NCBI GenBank assembly: GCA_035048815.1
Contig: JAUCBN010000055.1
Span: forward strand, 6,497,501-6,561,500
DNA from: Abelmoschus esculentus
Taxonomy: Eukaryota > Streptophyta > Magnoliopsida > Malvales > Malvaceae
Direction: 5' to 3'
Length of the DNA stretch: 64,000 nucleotides
Below, piece after piece: positions 1 to 11,433 of the stretch; within the stretch, counting starts at the first letter, position 1; each line of letters begins with the position of its first letter. The position numbers were made by a program, and so were the translations under genes. A model generated the notes under the pieces. The model was given only the letters and a program-made list of their open reading frames with translations, was not told where the DNA came from and did not search any database.

Positions 1-457
1 CATTACCTTACTCACATAAGCTATGAACCAAAACCCTTAATTCTTATGTTAAAATACTTCAAAATCTAAGCTTTTCTCTTCTTGAAATTTTTCTCTTTCT
101 TTTGGCTATGGAGATGAAGCAAGGAAGAAGATAAAGAACGTTTGGGTTTCCCCTATTTTTAAGTAAGTGTCGTCCACTTCCCCCTTCCCTTTTCTCCATT
201 TTTTTATTTAATTAATGAGATAATTCCCATTATAATGAATCCTATTGGCTAATTCATGCCACATGGATTTCCACTCACAAACTTCCAAGCGTTTACCATG
301 CATCTCTTGAGTTTTACTTTTGTTTCGTTTTGGTCATTTTAATTTGGCTCCTTTATTTTCTATTTGTTTCAATTTAGCCCCCTATTGATTTATTTGACTA
401 TCAATTGGTCAATATTTTAAGGGTGCAATCCCTCTAGGCCTTATTGAGGGTGTTACA
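1..457 (-). repeat. Partial LTR, probably of a Tekay-like gypsy element running off the left edge
   Basis: The stretch ends at 448-457 with GGGTGTTACA, which on the minus strand is the TGTAACACCC start found on the other chromovirus LTRs in this window (at 8279, 47232 and 57942). No reading frame of note lies inside, and sequence beyond the left edge is not visible, so the second LTR and target-site duplication cannot be checked. It may have inserted into the 3' part of the Athila element that starts just to the right. The call rests on the terminus alone. Confidence 0.4.
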
Positions 458-1006
458 GAATCATCCTTGTTTTTGCAGCGTGCCATTGATTTTTAGAGGA
501 AGTTCTTGGAAAGTTTGGAGGAACAAGATGAAATTTTGGAGAAGTGAAACGGATTGTGTAGTAGAGAAGTTTTGTAGTTTAGTAGGGGGTAATTATACGG
601 CTAGGGTATTGAGAAGGGTAAAGTTTGTAAGGGAGTTAATGTGATGGTGAGTGGGAGAAAAAAGGGTTTTTATTATTTGAATAAAGGGTTAAAAGTAACA
701 AGGGGTTGAATTGTAACCAATCTCTTCTTCCAACCGGATACTTCACCTAAGGCTTTTCTAATCCTCCTTTCCCTTGACCTATTTGAATAATTCTAAAAAT
801 TTTCCCTCAAAAGTAGTAGCCTTGCAATCTGTCACTGTCGTAATGTGCTCCTGATATGTATGGTACTTTGAGTTGAAATTGTACCTTGTAAAACAACAGG
901 TGGGAAGAAACAAAAGAAATACTAAAAATAACATGAAAATAAAAATCTCTACTTTTTATTCAAACTAAAGCAAAAATACTAAAGAAAATAAAAGGGATAA
1001 AATTGC
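458..1006. other. No gene seen; probable 3' non-coding part of Athila element A
   Basis: About 550 bp between the LTR-like end and the integrase stop codon of element A. The 66-codon ORF at 444-644 resembles nothing I recognise and crosses the LTR terminus, so it is treated as chance. Sequence from about 900 is A-rich. I see no env-like ORF and no match to the A 5' LTR near 19.2 kb, so the 3' LTR of A is either outside the window or lost. Confidence 0.4.
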
Positions 1007-2265
1007 TTAGGTAATTTGCAGACTGTGGTCTTCCTTGTCACGCACAATCGGATCTCCGTTATAAATCTTCAACCTTTGACCATTGACTTTGAAGATTCGA
1101 TCTTCATTAAGTGTCTTGATCTTTACAGCTCCATAAGGGTAAGCCTTATGTATCAAGAAAGGTCCTGACCATCTGGACTTCAACTTTCCAGGAAAAAGTT
1201 TAAGTCTTGAGTTTTAGAGTAACACTTGCTGGTCCTCTAAGAAATGTCGTAGCAAAAGATGTTTGTCATTCCACCTCTTTGTTTTCTCCTTGTAAATTCG
1301 GGAATTCTCATAGGCTTGAGACCGAAATTCCTCCATTTCGTTTAGCTCCAAAAGTCTATCTTCTCTAGCTAATTTAAAATCCATATTGAGTTTTTTGATA
1401 GCCCAATAAGCCTTGTGTTCAAGATCCAAGGGTAGATGACAAGTTTTCCAAAAACCAACTTGAATAGGGACATTTCCAAAGGAGTCTTGTAAGTTGTCCT
1501 ATACGCCCATAAAACTTCATCTAGCTTTGGAGACCAGTCTTTTCTTTTTGTTTTGATTGTATTTTCTAAAATTTACTTGATTTCTCTATTGGAGATTTCA
1601 GCTTGACCATTTGTCTGCGGGTGATATGCTGTAGCAATTTTGTGCCTGAATCCGTAGCGTTACAATGCCTTAGCAATGAGCTTGTTGTCGAAGTGGGTTA
1701 CTTCATCACTGATTATGGCTCCGGGGAATCCAAATCTGGTGAAGATATTCTTGTGTAAGAATTTGAGGACTGTCTTTGAATCATTTCCGGGTGTAGCCAC
1801 TACTTCAACCCATTTTCTCACATAGTCTACTGCTAGCAAGATATATAGATCACTGTAAGATGATGGGAAGGGTCCCATGAAGTCGATTCCCTAAACATCG
1901 AAACTCTCAATCTCCAGAATGTTTTGCAAAGGTATTTTATTCCTCCTTGAGATGTTCCTGATCCTTTGAAATCTATTACATGCCTTGTAAAATGCTTGAG
2001 CATCTTTGAAGAGTGTGGTCCAGTAGAATCCAAATTGAAGGAACTTTGCAGCAGTCCTTGATCCACCAAAATACCCTCCACACGATGCTGCATGGAAATG
2101 AAATAAAATATCTTTTTGCTCTTCTCCTGGTACACATCGTCGAAGCAATTGGTCAGCATATTGCTTGAATAGGTATGACTTATCCCAATAGAAAAATTTG
2201 GCATCATGTTAGAATATCTTTCGACCCTGGCTAGATAAATCATGAGGTAAAATACCACTAAAAAA
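1007..2265 (-). pseudogene. Athila integrase (element A), decayed
   Basis: Integrase inserts retroelement cDNA into the host genome. Fragments in order on the minus strand: a zinc-binding region at about 2148-1891, where the second His/Cys positions have drifted (CNRFQR instead of a CxxC pair, HFHA in the His region); the catalytic core at about 1878-1580, with MGPFPSSY, then IISDE giving the second catalytic Asp, then NGQAEISNRE carrying the Glu; and the C-terminal region at 1429-1007 with the Athila-typical EHKAYWAIKKLN, a KTKRWNDKH block and FPGKLKSRWSGPF. At least three frame changes and an in-frame stop separate these pieces. The stop codon is at 1007-1009. Family assignment is firm; activity is impossible as written. 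Confidence 0.85.
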
Positions 2266-2289
2266 AACTTAACTATATCTGCATACTAA

Positions 2290-3893
2290 GGTAATACTGT
2301 AGCATATAAAATTTTCTCATCAGGGAAATTTTCTTCACTCTCAAAATCCTCTTCTAAATTTTATGGATTTTCTAGCCTAGATAAATGGTTTGCAACTTGA
2401 TTTTTAGTTTCTTTTCTATTATTTATTTCAATATCAAATTCTTGTAGCAAAAGTATCCACCTAATAAGTCTAAGCTTAACATCTTTCTTAGTCACTAGGT
2501 ATTTGATGGCAGAATGATCAGTGCGTACTATGACCCTAGTTCCTATTAGATATGCCCTAAACTTATCAAAGGCAAATACAAAAACTAGTAACTCTTTCTC
2601 AATAGTGGTGTAATTAATTTGAGCATCATTAAGAGTTTGACTTGCATAATAAATAACGTGAAAAAGTTTACCTCTTCATTGACCTAGTATTGCGCCCACT
2701 GCGTAGTCACTAGCGTCACACATCAACTCGAATGGTTCAATCCAATCGGGTGGTATTACTATTGGAGTTGAGGTAAGTTTCTTCTTCATTTCATTAAAGG
2801 CGTTGTGGCATTTATCATCTAAAACAAAAGTTTGATTTTGCTATAGCAAATTGCAAAGCGGCTTTGAAATCTTTAAGAAGTCTTTGATGAACCTCTTGTA
2901 GAAGCCAACATGTCCAAGAAAGCTTATAATTCCTTTAACAGTTGTTAGAGGTGGTAGCTTCTCTATCAACTCAACTTTTCCCTTGTCAACTTCAATTCCT
3001 TCTCTTGAATTTCCCCCCCAAATCGTACCTTCCATAACCATAAAATTGCATTTTTCCAAATTAAGTACAAGGTCGACTTCTTCACAGCGTTTGATTACTT
3101 TGTCCAGATTGCCTAAGCATTTTTCAAAAGTTTCTCTGTACATAAAAAAATCGTCCATAAATACCTCCAAAAATTTTTCAACCATGTCTGAAAATATTGC
3201 CAACATGTAACATTTAAAAGTTGCTGGAGCATTACATAACCCAAATGACATTCATCGAAAAGCATAAGTTGCATACGGGCAGGTGAAGGTTGTCTTCTCC
3301 TGGTCCTCTGATGCTATAGCAATTTGGTTTTACCGAGAATAACCATCGAGGAAGCAATACTAAGCCTTTCCCGCTAATCGATCCAGCATTTGATCGATTA
3401 AAGGAAAGGGAAATGGTCCTTCTTTGTTGCCTTGTTTAGCTTCCCGTGCTCCACGCAAATGCGCCAGCCTGTAGCTTTCCTTGTCGGGAGCAACTCGTTG
3501 TCCTCATTGGTGATTACTGTAGTGCTTTCCTTCTTACGTACACAATGCACAGGTTTGACCCATAAACTGTCAGAAATTGGGTATATGGTTCTTGCATCCA
3601 ACCACTTTATGATCTCTATCATCACTACCTTCTTCATTGTTGGATTCAGTCTTCTTTGGTTCTCAATAGAATTGTCGTGGAATTCTTCTAGTAGGATATT
3701 GTGCATGTAGATTATTGGACTGATACTGTTCAAAACGACCATAGTCCACCCTAGAGCTTTCTTATATTGAGATAATAAATTCACAAGACTAAGCTCTTGG
3801 TTAGGATCTAAGCTAGAAGAAATAATCATCGACAAAGTATTATGAGATCCCAAATAAACATATTTTATATATGGTGGTAGTGGTTTCAAGTCT
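2290..3893 (-). pseudogene. Athila reverse transcriptase and RNase H (element A), decayed
   Basis: The RT entry region (3889-3398) has the Athila-typical start MKPLPPYIKYVYLG, then RRLNPTMKKVV, EIIKWLDARTIYPISDS and TGWRICVEH..KLNKA. The palm continues at 3251-2841 with MSFGLCNAPATF and the catalytic box FMDDF, which keeps both Asp residues. RNase H follows at about 2840-2330: a CDAS-type start, then ASQTLNDAQINYTT, IVRTDHSAIKYL and HLSRLENP. Breaks lie near 3400-3260 and 2840-2700. The linker between protease and RT at 4021-3890 shows no other feature. RT and RNase H would copy element RNA to DNA in the Gag particle; the stops preclude that here. Confidence 0.86.
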
Positions 3894-4021
3894 AGAGATA
3901 GTTCATGTAAAAGTGATGGTTTAGGAGGAATAAATTTAGAGAAATCAATTGATTCAAATTTTGTACCTAGTCTTGGCTTGAAATATCCAATTTGTTGTAG
4001 CTCCAGATGAGCTTCTTCTTC

Positions 4022-4459
4022 CTAATCATGCTCCTCTAGTAGTTTTGCAAAGTCCTTTATTTGTGGAAAATTGTCACAACAAAAGTCTGCACTTTCAGCT
4101 TCAATTGCTGCAACATTTATCCCAGTTATACAATGAAATTCTTCATTATCATCTATGTACTTTAGAGTTTTGAAGACATTGATAGTCATGGACTGATCTG
4201 CTACTCGCATTGTGAAGTCTCCTTTCTCACAGTTGATGAAAATTCGACTGGTCGCAAGGAATGATCGTCCCAAGATGATGGGTTCTTTGTAGTCCACTTC
4301 ACAATCCAAAATTAAAAAGTCCACTAGGAACACGAATTTTCCTACCTTCACTATCACATCTTCCACTTTTCCTTTGGGTCGGATATGAGAATGGTCCACC
4401 AATTGCAAGATGACAATGGTTAGGCGCGTACTCCCTATACCAAGCTTCTTGAATATTAT
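4022..4459 (-). pseudogene. Athila protease, C-terminal part (element A)
   Basis: This is the downstream half of the aspartic protease that processes Gag-Pol. Visible are KKLGIGSTRLT, ILQLVDHSHIRPKGKVEDVIVK (in parts), FLILDCEVDYKEPIILGRSF and a TMRV..QSMTINVFKTLKY stretch, all aligning by eye with the same region in B1 and B2. The open frame runs on to 4489, but its first ten or so codons derive from inserted element C, so the true Athila sequence begins at 4459. The catalytic half lies 3.8 kb away at 8280-8350. Confidence 0.82.
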
Positions 4460-4576
4460 TGTAACCCCCTCGACCCGGCCTAATCGCAAGGTCGACCCGA
4501 GGTGGCTACACGAGGATTATCGAAGCCAAGTTCGAAGATCCGGCTCCAATAACCAACCCTAGAAAGCCTTTTCGAG
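4460..4576 (-). repeat. Remnant of the C 3' LTR (last ~117 bp)
   Basis: The first ~117 bp closely match the first bases of the long LTR beginning at 5751: TGTAACCCCCTCGACCC, a run ending in AAGCCAAGTTCGAAGA, and AATAACCAACCCTAGAAAG. The match stops near 4576, where RT-coding sequence begins abruptly, marking a deletion junction. Confidence 0.8.
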
Positions 4577-5750
4577 CTCTATGTCATCAATATGTCATCA
4601 ATGAACACAACCACAAATTGATCCAAGTACTCTCGGAAAATTTTGTTCATCATGTCCATGAAAGCAGCTGGTGCATTAGTCAACCTGAAAGACATAACCA
4701 GAAACTCATAGTGACCATACCTTGTACTAAAAGCTGTGTTCGGCACATCACTTCTTTTACCTTCAACTGATAGTACCCTGATCTCAAGTCTATCTTGGAA
4801 AACACGATAGCACCTTTAAACTGATAAAACATATCATCAATTCTCGACAGCGGATACTTGTTGTTCACTCTCAACTGATTCAACTGTCTGTAGTTGATGC
4901 ACATCCTCATACAATTGTCTTTCTTCTTCACAAACAACACGGGTGTGCCCCAAGGCGAAGAATTCGGTCGGATAAAACCTCTATCTGATAGTTCTTGCAA
5001 CTGAGTCTTCAACCCTTTTAGTGCCATACCATACGGAGCAATTGAAACAGGAGCAGAATCTGAATACGTCTCTATGGAAAACTCAACATCTCTGTCAAGT
5101 GGCAAACCAGGCAACTCTTCTGAAAACACACTCGAAAAATCACACACCATCCTGATATCCTTCGGTCTGACTTCATTCATGTTCGGGTTTATCACATATA
5201 CTAGGTATGCCTCACAGCCCAACTCAACTAACCTATAAGCCTCTAGAGCCGAAACAACATTCAATAAGAACTTCATGTTCTCACCTACTACCACAATCTC
5301 ATGATCATCAGTAAGCTTCAAATAAACTTTCTTGGTCTCGAAGTCTATCCTAGCTCTATGCTCTATCAGCCATTCCATACCCAAAATCACATCAAAACCG
5401 TAGAATGACAATTCCATCATATCAACTAGGAACACATACCCCTGAACCATCAACGGACATTGTCTGTACATCTTACTATGCACTACGGTATCTCCAAAGG
5501 AACTAGTAACACTAACACCTATATCTAGTGTTTCACAAGGTATATCCAACATCCTATCATGCTCACTCAAAATATATGAATGCATAGACCTAGAGTTAAT
5601 CAAGTAAAGCAAACTCAGAGACTGTATCGAGAAATTACCTGCGATCACATCGGTGTCGTTCTGTCCCTCTCGCTGAGCATAAACCCTAGCCGGCCCATCA
5701 TCCTCTGGCTGAACCGCAACCACATAAGCCATGTTTCGCTGACCAACAAA
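4577..5750 (-). pseudogene. Chromovirus protease-RT fragment (element C)
   Basis: The long open frame at 5732-4680 (350 codons) encodes the protease and first half of RT of a Tekay/Del-type element. Protease landmarks are LLYLINSRSMHSYI (a degraded DSGATHSFI active site in which the Asp-Ser-Gly reads Asn-Ser-Arg) and FYGFDVILGMEWL. RT landmarks are VCDFSSVFSEELPGLP, GFIRPNSSPWGTPVLFVKKKD, MCINYRQLN and FSKIDLRSGYYQL. Near 4600-4580 a FIDD-type catalytic box is still readable in another frame. There is no gag upstream: the frame begins within 20 bp of the LTR. The missing active-site residues and truncation make it non-functional. Confidence 0.85.
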
Positions 5751-8279
5751 TGTAACCCCCTCGACCCAGCCTACTCACAAGGCCGACTCGAGGTGTCTAC
5801 ACGGGAATTACCGAAGCCAAGTTCGAAGACTCGACTCCAATAACCAACCCTAGAAAGTTTTTCCGAGCCCAAACGACCAACTTGTCTGCACACGGGCTCT
5901 AAGCCAACCTTATTGGGCTTTCTGAAAGCCCAAAGGCTCAAAATGACATTGACGTATCGGTATGAGGTGAAACCGAAAGCCCCTGCATCTGGACAAATTT
6001 TTAAAGCACAAACAGCTAAGGACTAACCCAACAACCACATACAAGTATACTTAACATGCATAAGACATTATAGAACTCAAGGATCAGGTTACACATGCTT
6101 GAAACTCATACACATCCATTCGAATCATGCTCAGGCAACAACACATAGAATTCATACATAAAAGAGTTCAAACAACATCAAAGATAATATCCACATAACA
6201 ATAACTTTAAAACATAAATCAACATGTTAACTCAAGGCAACCATGGCGAATGTAAACCATGCATGAAATCATCCAAAACATAAGTCAACATAGGAGTCAA
6301 ACAACGCTCGTAAACAACATAGAATATCTCATTCCTAGCTAATATATTACTGCAACTAAATCATACTTGAGCTAACGAGCAACACGCTTGGACTCCCTTC
6401 CTCGCACCGTGCTAACTCCCGAGCTAACAATCCGTATTGTCGGAAAATGAGAGTGTAAGCATAAATGCTTAGTGAGCAGAACTCAAAAACGTAACTACGA
6501 CAATACAAGGTTCAAGTTTTATTTGAAAATAAAGACTAACATCATTTCGTATATCTTACATCATAGCATCTTACAACTTACGAGAGAAATCAAAATCCAC
6601 AACATAACATAAAAACACATATTCATAGCAATTAAGATAAGTATGTTGGCAAACTCGGTTATTATACACGAATATGCGAAAACGTCTTACATGCATACGA
6701 ATTTATCTGACACGGATGAATTTATATTACACGTATACGAGTTTTGTCTGACACGACCGAATTTATCTGAAACGTATGCGAATTTTTTCTCATAGTGCAC
6801 TATTCTTACATCCTATTGGTCGACCAATTATACCCGGTATGACTCAACGAAAGCCAACATCATTACCATAATATTATCTTACAAATCTTACATCTTACAC
6901 CTCTTACCAGTCTTAAATAGCCACCCGACTATATTTCTTACGATACACGAGTGGTCTTACTTACCACTTATAAGCATAACCTGCAATATCTTACAGTTAA
7001 CTTACAAATATCTCACATGGAATATTAACATGTCATTAATCAATAGATAATCAACACAACTCAACATAACAATTAAAATGCCATCGACAACAATTAAACA
7101 CAACAAGGTTTCCAATCTTCACCATCTAACAAGCATACAAGGTAAGTAAAAATGGGTAGATCTTACTCTTGAGTTTGGATTAGCTTATCAAGACAAATCC
7201 AAACTCCCAAAATCTTCCTTGAACCAAAACCAAGTTCAAAACATTTTTCCACTCACCACACAACTCTAACGGTAGCCAAATCGAGACTCGAACCTTCCGG
7301 AATTGCACTTGAATCACCCGAAACCAAATATGTTGCTTCAAACCAACCAAAATTAAAGTATTAACCTCATAATAAAACCAAAAATTCTCTGTTTTACATC
7401 ATCTCACAAATCCATAATATTTTTTCAACAATTCAAAGCCAAATTCATCTCAAATATTCTAATTTTCGTACTTAAGCAAAACACAACCATTACCCTTCAA
7501 TTTAAACACATAAAACACTTAAAAACATGTCCAAAACATCAATCATATATAGTATAACCATCAACCCTTCATTTCCACACTAAAACACCCCCAAAACACT
7601 CATTTTCCACTTTTAAAAATTGCATACTGCGGCCAATTCGAGAATTCAATCATCTACCCCCTTTAACTACTCAAAATCCATACTTTAACATTCTAAAAAC
7701 ACCTATCAAGGTTCTATATACCTCCGGCCCTTTATTTTCAACAAAACCCAACCAAAAACTCAACCACAACAACTCTAAAAATCCTCCCTAAGACTAGTTT
7801 CGGGTTTGCTGAGATTAAACCATTTTCCTAACATGTTTTAATTTCATTAAAGAGTTCAAAAGTATCCTTAAACTTTTTTTACTAAGACCATTCGAAATTT
7901 CAACAAAATCCTTACTTTTCTCATCAAACCTTGAAAAATAGAGATTCTCCAAGACTTGATAAAAATAGGATTTTTAACTATCAAAAGATAGGAAATTAAA
8001 AGGACAAGTTAAATATGAAATTACCTTTTGAAAAAGCTCTTGGGTGATGTTGCATGATGAATAAATAAAGAATGAGGGTTTTAGAGAGCTTTTAACGTTA
8101 GTTTTGAAGAAGATGAGAAAAAGGATGTTTTGATTTTTCAAATCCCTTATAAATTTCATTAATGGCGTTTTTATAAATATTGTGAACGTTTTTAAAAACC
8201 ATCTCTTTAATTAAAATTAACCCGAAGCTAATCCTAGTTTAGAGTCTAATAACTCCTAAGACCAAAACCGGGTGTTACA
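5751..8279 (-). repeat. Element C 5' LTR (2.53 kb)
   Basis: The LTR runs from TGTAACCCCC to GGGTGTTACA. An inverted, roughly 90 percent similar relative lies at 57942-60180. Inside, GCTTAGTG occurs at 6467-6474, followed by a degenerate array of short repeats built on ACACG..TACGAATTT-like units at about 6664-6800. The 61-codon ORF near 8159-7974 is not believed. The length suits Tekay/Del chromoviruses, whose LTRs are unusually long. Confidence 0.85.
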
Positions 8280-8834
8280 ATTGCCTTGGTCATCAGATTG
8301 ACACTTGAACCGAGGTCACATAGTGCTTTGCCCGCAAAGTTATCTCCTATAGAACTTGGAATAATGAAGCTGTCAGGATCTTATCTCTTCATGGGTAGAT
8401 CAATCTTCCTAGAATAGAACTCAAATGCTATAACAACTGTTTCAAAATTCTCAGCTTTTGTTTGTAACAATATCTTTCAAAAACTTTGCATGTGAGAGTA
8501 TTTGATCAATAACATCTAAATATAAAATATTTATATGAATTTGGTCCAGAATACTTATAAAATTTTGAAATTGGAGATCCTCTTTGTGTTACTTCAATCA
8601 TTGAGGGAATGGTGGTGGGGGTCTTACATCCTCCAATGGTGGTATTGGTACAGATTTTGCTGCAGCATCTGCAAGCTTCTCACCAAATGCCTCGGTATTT
8701 AAATTTTCTCTAGTTTCTTCTTGAGCTGATTTTTCTTCTTGTTTTCCAGCTTCTTTTTGCTCTTGAATAGGGGTTTCTTCTTTTTCTTTTCTTTTGAACT
8801 ACTCCCCGTGTTTATTTATCTTCCACTTCTCAAG
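8280..8834 (-). pseudogene. Athila protease N-terminus and gag-protease linker (element A)
   Basis: Minus-strand reading at about 8350-8280 gives GKALCDLGSSVNLMTKA, the Athila form of the retropepsin active site (Asp-Leu-Gly instead of Asp-Ser/Thr-Gly). This is exactly the part missing left of element C. Farther right, 8834-8600 encodes a Lys/Glu-rich linker and a PPPLE..RPPPPFP-like proline stretch typical of the gag-protease junction in this lineage. It ends at the 5-bp duplication GTAAG (8835-8839), where the B LTR begins. Confidence 0.72.
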
Positions 8835-10174
8835 GTAAGTGTCGCATGTCAAAAGTGTGCGTTTAGTGCAAGCGGACACATCGCAAGTAATAAGTGATAA
8901 GTATGTTATCGAGTTATCGTCTCCACAGGGACTGGTATACTTAATATGCTTCCTTTATCTCCTTGCTCTGTGGAAAGATAAAAGCACAAGTGAGTTGGTG
9001 TGATTTATTTAAACTAAAATAATTGAATAAAAAAAAGAGTCGAAATATTAGAGAGAGAGATGGGCCAGGATCCAGTTGTATTGTATTGTGGACTTAATTG
9101 ACTTGTCTTTATCCAATGCAATCGCATATCTCTGCCTTGGCAGCACTGCAGTTTACTGCCTGGGCAGCGATAACGCTGTCTGCCGCGACAATCCCTTGCT
9201 CGTGGGGAGACTTTACCAAAGTTCGGCAAAGTGTCCTTGAATGACTCCGCTTATCCCTAAGTCAGAGTGCTGTTGATGACTAGTCCTTGGTGATACCTCC
9301 CGGCGTGAACCAATTATACTCACCAACCAATCTCACACTTCTTTTAGCCGCTGAAACTCTTAACCTATCCCTAGGCCGAGTTAGTATTTTGCGATTGAAA
9401 CACCGTACTTACCCCTTTCGTGAATCTAACTCTCCCAAGCTTAGATAAATGGATTACTCACAAACTTCCCTCCCGGGCTTGAATGCGAGAACAAGGAATA
9501 ACAAAGGATAAGCAAACCTTGATAATCTTTATTGCATTGAATAAAAGACAAATTACAATCTCCTCTCACAAATACTCCACTACCTTCACCTAAACCCTAT
9601 GAAGGTTTTAGAACATGATGGAGAGGAAAGAAACAAGAGTAGAAGTCGGCTCTCCCTAGGTATTTCGATATATGATACATTGAGTGGCTAGGTCTTTATA
9701 TAGGCTAGACCCAGGGCAAACCTTTCCTAAGTAGAATACAACTTGGAGTAGGGAACAAGTCAAGTACATAATAATATTATATTTCCAAGTTTGAATTCGG
9801 CTAAGGGGGCTTTCCCGCGTGGTCTTCCTTTGGGCTTTTCTTTGTGCTAGCCAGCTCTGATTCTTGGGCTTCAAGTCCAAACACGTTCCTTAGATTTTTG
9901 TCTTTCCATCGCCTATCACTTTGCTTCCTGTCTTCCTGCTGCTGCCTCGGCATCAGGTCCTGCCTCGGCCTTGTCTCTGCCGTGGCAATGGTTTTCCTGC
10001 ACAGATATGAAAACGCAGTAAAACGTGCCTTTTTCTATAAATATTATCTATTTAAGTATAACTTCTAAATATATCACATTAAGCACATGCATTGGTTCAA
10101 GTGGGTGAATATTTGTTGATAAATGCCGATAAAAGGAGTAGAAAGTGATAATGTGTTGAGCACTTATCAGTAAG
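8835..10174 (-). repeat. Solo-type LTR of the B family with GTAAG target-site duplication
   Basis: The LTR spans 8840-10169 (1330 bp, TGTCGC...TTATCA) and is flanked by GTAAG at 8835-8839 and 10170-10174. Its partner at 16091-17420 has the same length and differs by roughly 2-3 percent by eye. A minus-strand TATA box (TATATAAAG) is at 9694-9702. The sequence to the right is Athila gag, not B internal DNA, so this copy behaves as a solo LTR. Small ORFs inside it are not believed. Confidence 0.85.
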
Positions 10175-10552
10175 TGCTTTACATTGCTCTTTGCCATGAT
10201 TATTAGTGACTTCAGTATCACTAGGCAGATTCCCTCTCGGTCTTGCTTGTAATGCTTGAGCAATTTGACACACTTGAGTCTCTAGCGATCTCAGTGAAGA
10301 GCTGTGACTTTGCAGTAATGCTCGTTGGGTATGCAACAAATTTCCTTGATTAAAGGTTGTTGTAGAATGCTCCTACAATAGTACTTTCGTTGATGTCATG
10401 AACTCCTCAGTAGAAGCCATGAATTCTTGCAGCGAAGCTTTCAAAGAATTGTACTCTTGTTTCGTTGATTAGAGATTGTTGTAGAATGCTCCTACAATAG
10501 TACTTTGCAGTAATTCTTTCGTTGATCTCAGTGATGTCATGAACTCCTCGGT
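10170..10552 (-). repeat. Duplicated block of Athila gag linker (copy 1)
   Basis: These 383 bp match 17421-17803, also 383 bp, with about 8 mismatches by eye. The translation includes QALQARPRGNLPSDTEV and NNHGKEQCKAL, the Athila gag C-terminal linker. It contains repeat units with GTAGAATGCTCCTACAATAG. At 10552 it stops matching and B internal sequence begins; a 13-bp string CTTTGCAGTAATT at the junction also occurs 50 bp upstream, so the join may be microhomology-mediated. Confidence 0.85.
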
Positions 10553-10566
10553 CTTTGCAGTAATTT

Positions 10567-11433
10567 GCCGAACTCTACTCTCTCTTGGTCTTACATGTCC
10601 ATCTATTCTCCCCACCATAGCTAGGCCTATCTTTAAGCCTTGACCATTCGGCTACCTAAGAATTTACCTAGAAACAAACTATAGGATTGTGAGTGTGTGC
10701 GTTTTTGTGGACAAGTTGATTAAAGGCTTTCTTAGATAAACTCTAAGTTCAAGACAAATAGACATTGGTTTAAGTGTTCTCTTCTTTTTCAAACCCCAAA
10801 TCTTGAGCCGGTTTTGGGCACCTCAAAGACTTGTTTTTCACTAAAAATCTTTTTGTCTTTTTCTTTTTAATATTCCTTAATACATACTAGAGCCAATTTC
10901 GGGCACCTCTAGCATGAAGAAGAGATTTTCTAGAGCCGGTGGTAGGCACCTCTAGTTACTTTTCCAAAAATCTAAGTCTTTATCACCTAAGTTAATTAAA
11001 AGAATTCCTACAATCCACAAGTCCCAAAAGTGTTTAAAGTTCTTCCTATAGTAAGCTTCTAAGTTTTCATCCTTAAGCATCCTAAGGTTAAGCCCTCTTG
11101 ACAGAACCTACACATGGTAAGGAGAAAGATTTCTATAGCCTTAAAGAATAAACTAAGGCAATACTGATGATGAGCAGTGCAAGAGTGTATGCAGTTAATT
11201 CAAGTAAGGCGGAGAGCATAAAAATTAAAGAAATCACTGGAATACTCCCTTTTTGGCAAGGCCGCGGTAGTAGATTGTTGCCTTGGCAGTGAATCTGCAC
11301 CCCCAAACTCAAACCAAGCATTGTCCTCAATGCTTTATATTTGGAAGGAATAAACGGCAAAGCAGAATATGAATTATATGCAGCAAGGAAAGATAGTAAA
11401 AGCAATTGAATATTGAATAAAGGACAAAGAATT
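10567..11433 (-). other. B1 3' non-coding region
   Basis: About 870 bp without a credible gene. Three spaced copies of a short element reading roughly AGAGCCGGT..GGGCACCTC occur at about 10805-10830, 10890-10910 and 10930-10955. The ORF at 11465-11133 (110 codons, hydrophobic) overlaps the end of the transposon-protein ORF, has no match I recognise, and is not supported. Confidence 0.5.

Larger units (their letters stand above)
4460..8279 (-). mobile_element. Element C: internally deleted Tekay-like chromovirus inserted in the A protease
   Basis: The element is bounded by TGTAACCCCC at 4460 and GGGTGTTACA ending at 8279. On the minus strand it consists of a full 5' LTR (8279-5751), directly abutting protease/RT sequence (5750-4577), then about 117 bp matching the end of that LTR (4576-4460). 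PBS, gag, RNase H, integrase and most of the 3' LTR are missing, so two internal deletions are required. Flanking bases are ATTAT on the left and ATTGC on the right, so the target duplication is imperfect or mutated. The insertion interrupts the A protease frame. Confidence 0.8.

Noticed and set aside
9014..9229. 71-codon ORF repeated at 16260-16481 as a conserved small gene
   Set aside because: Both copies lie inside the two LTRs of the B family, so conservation reflects LTR duplication.
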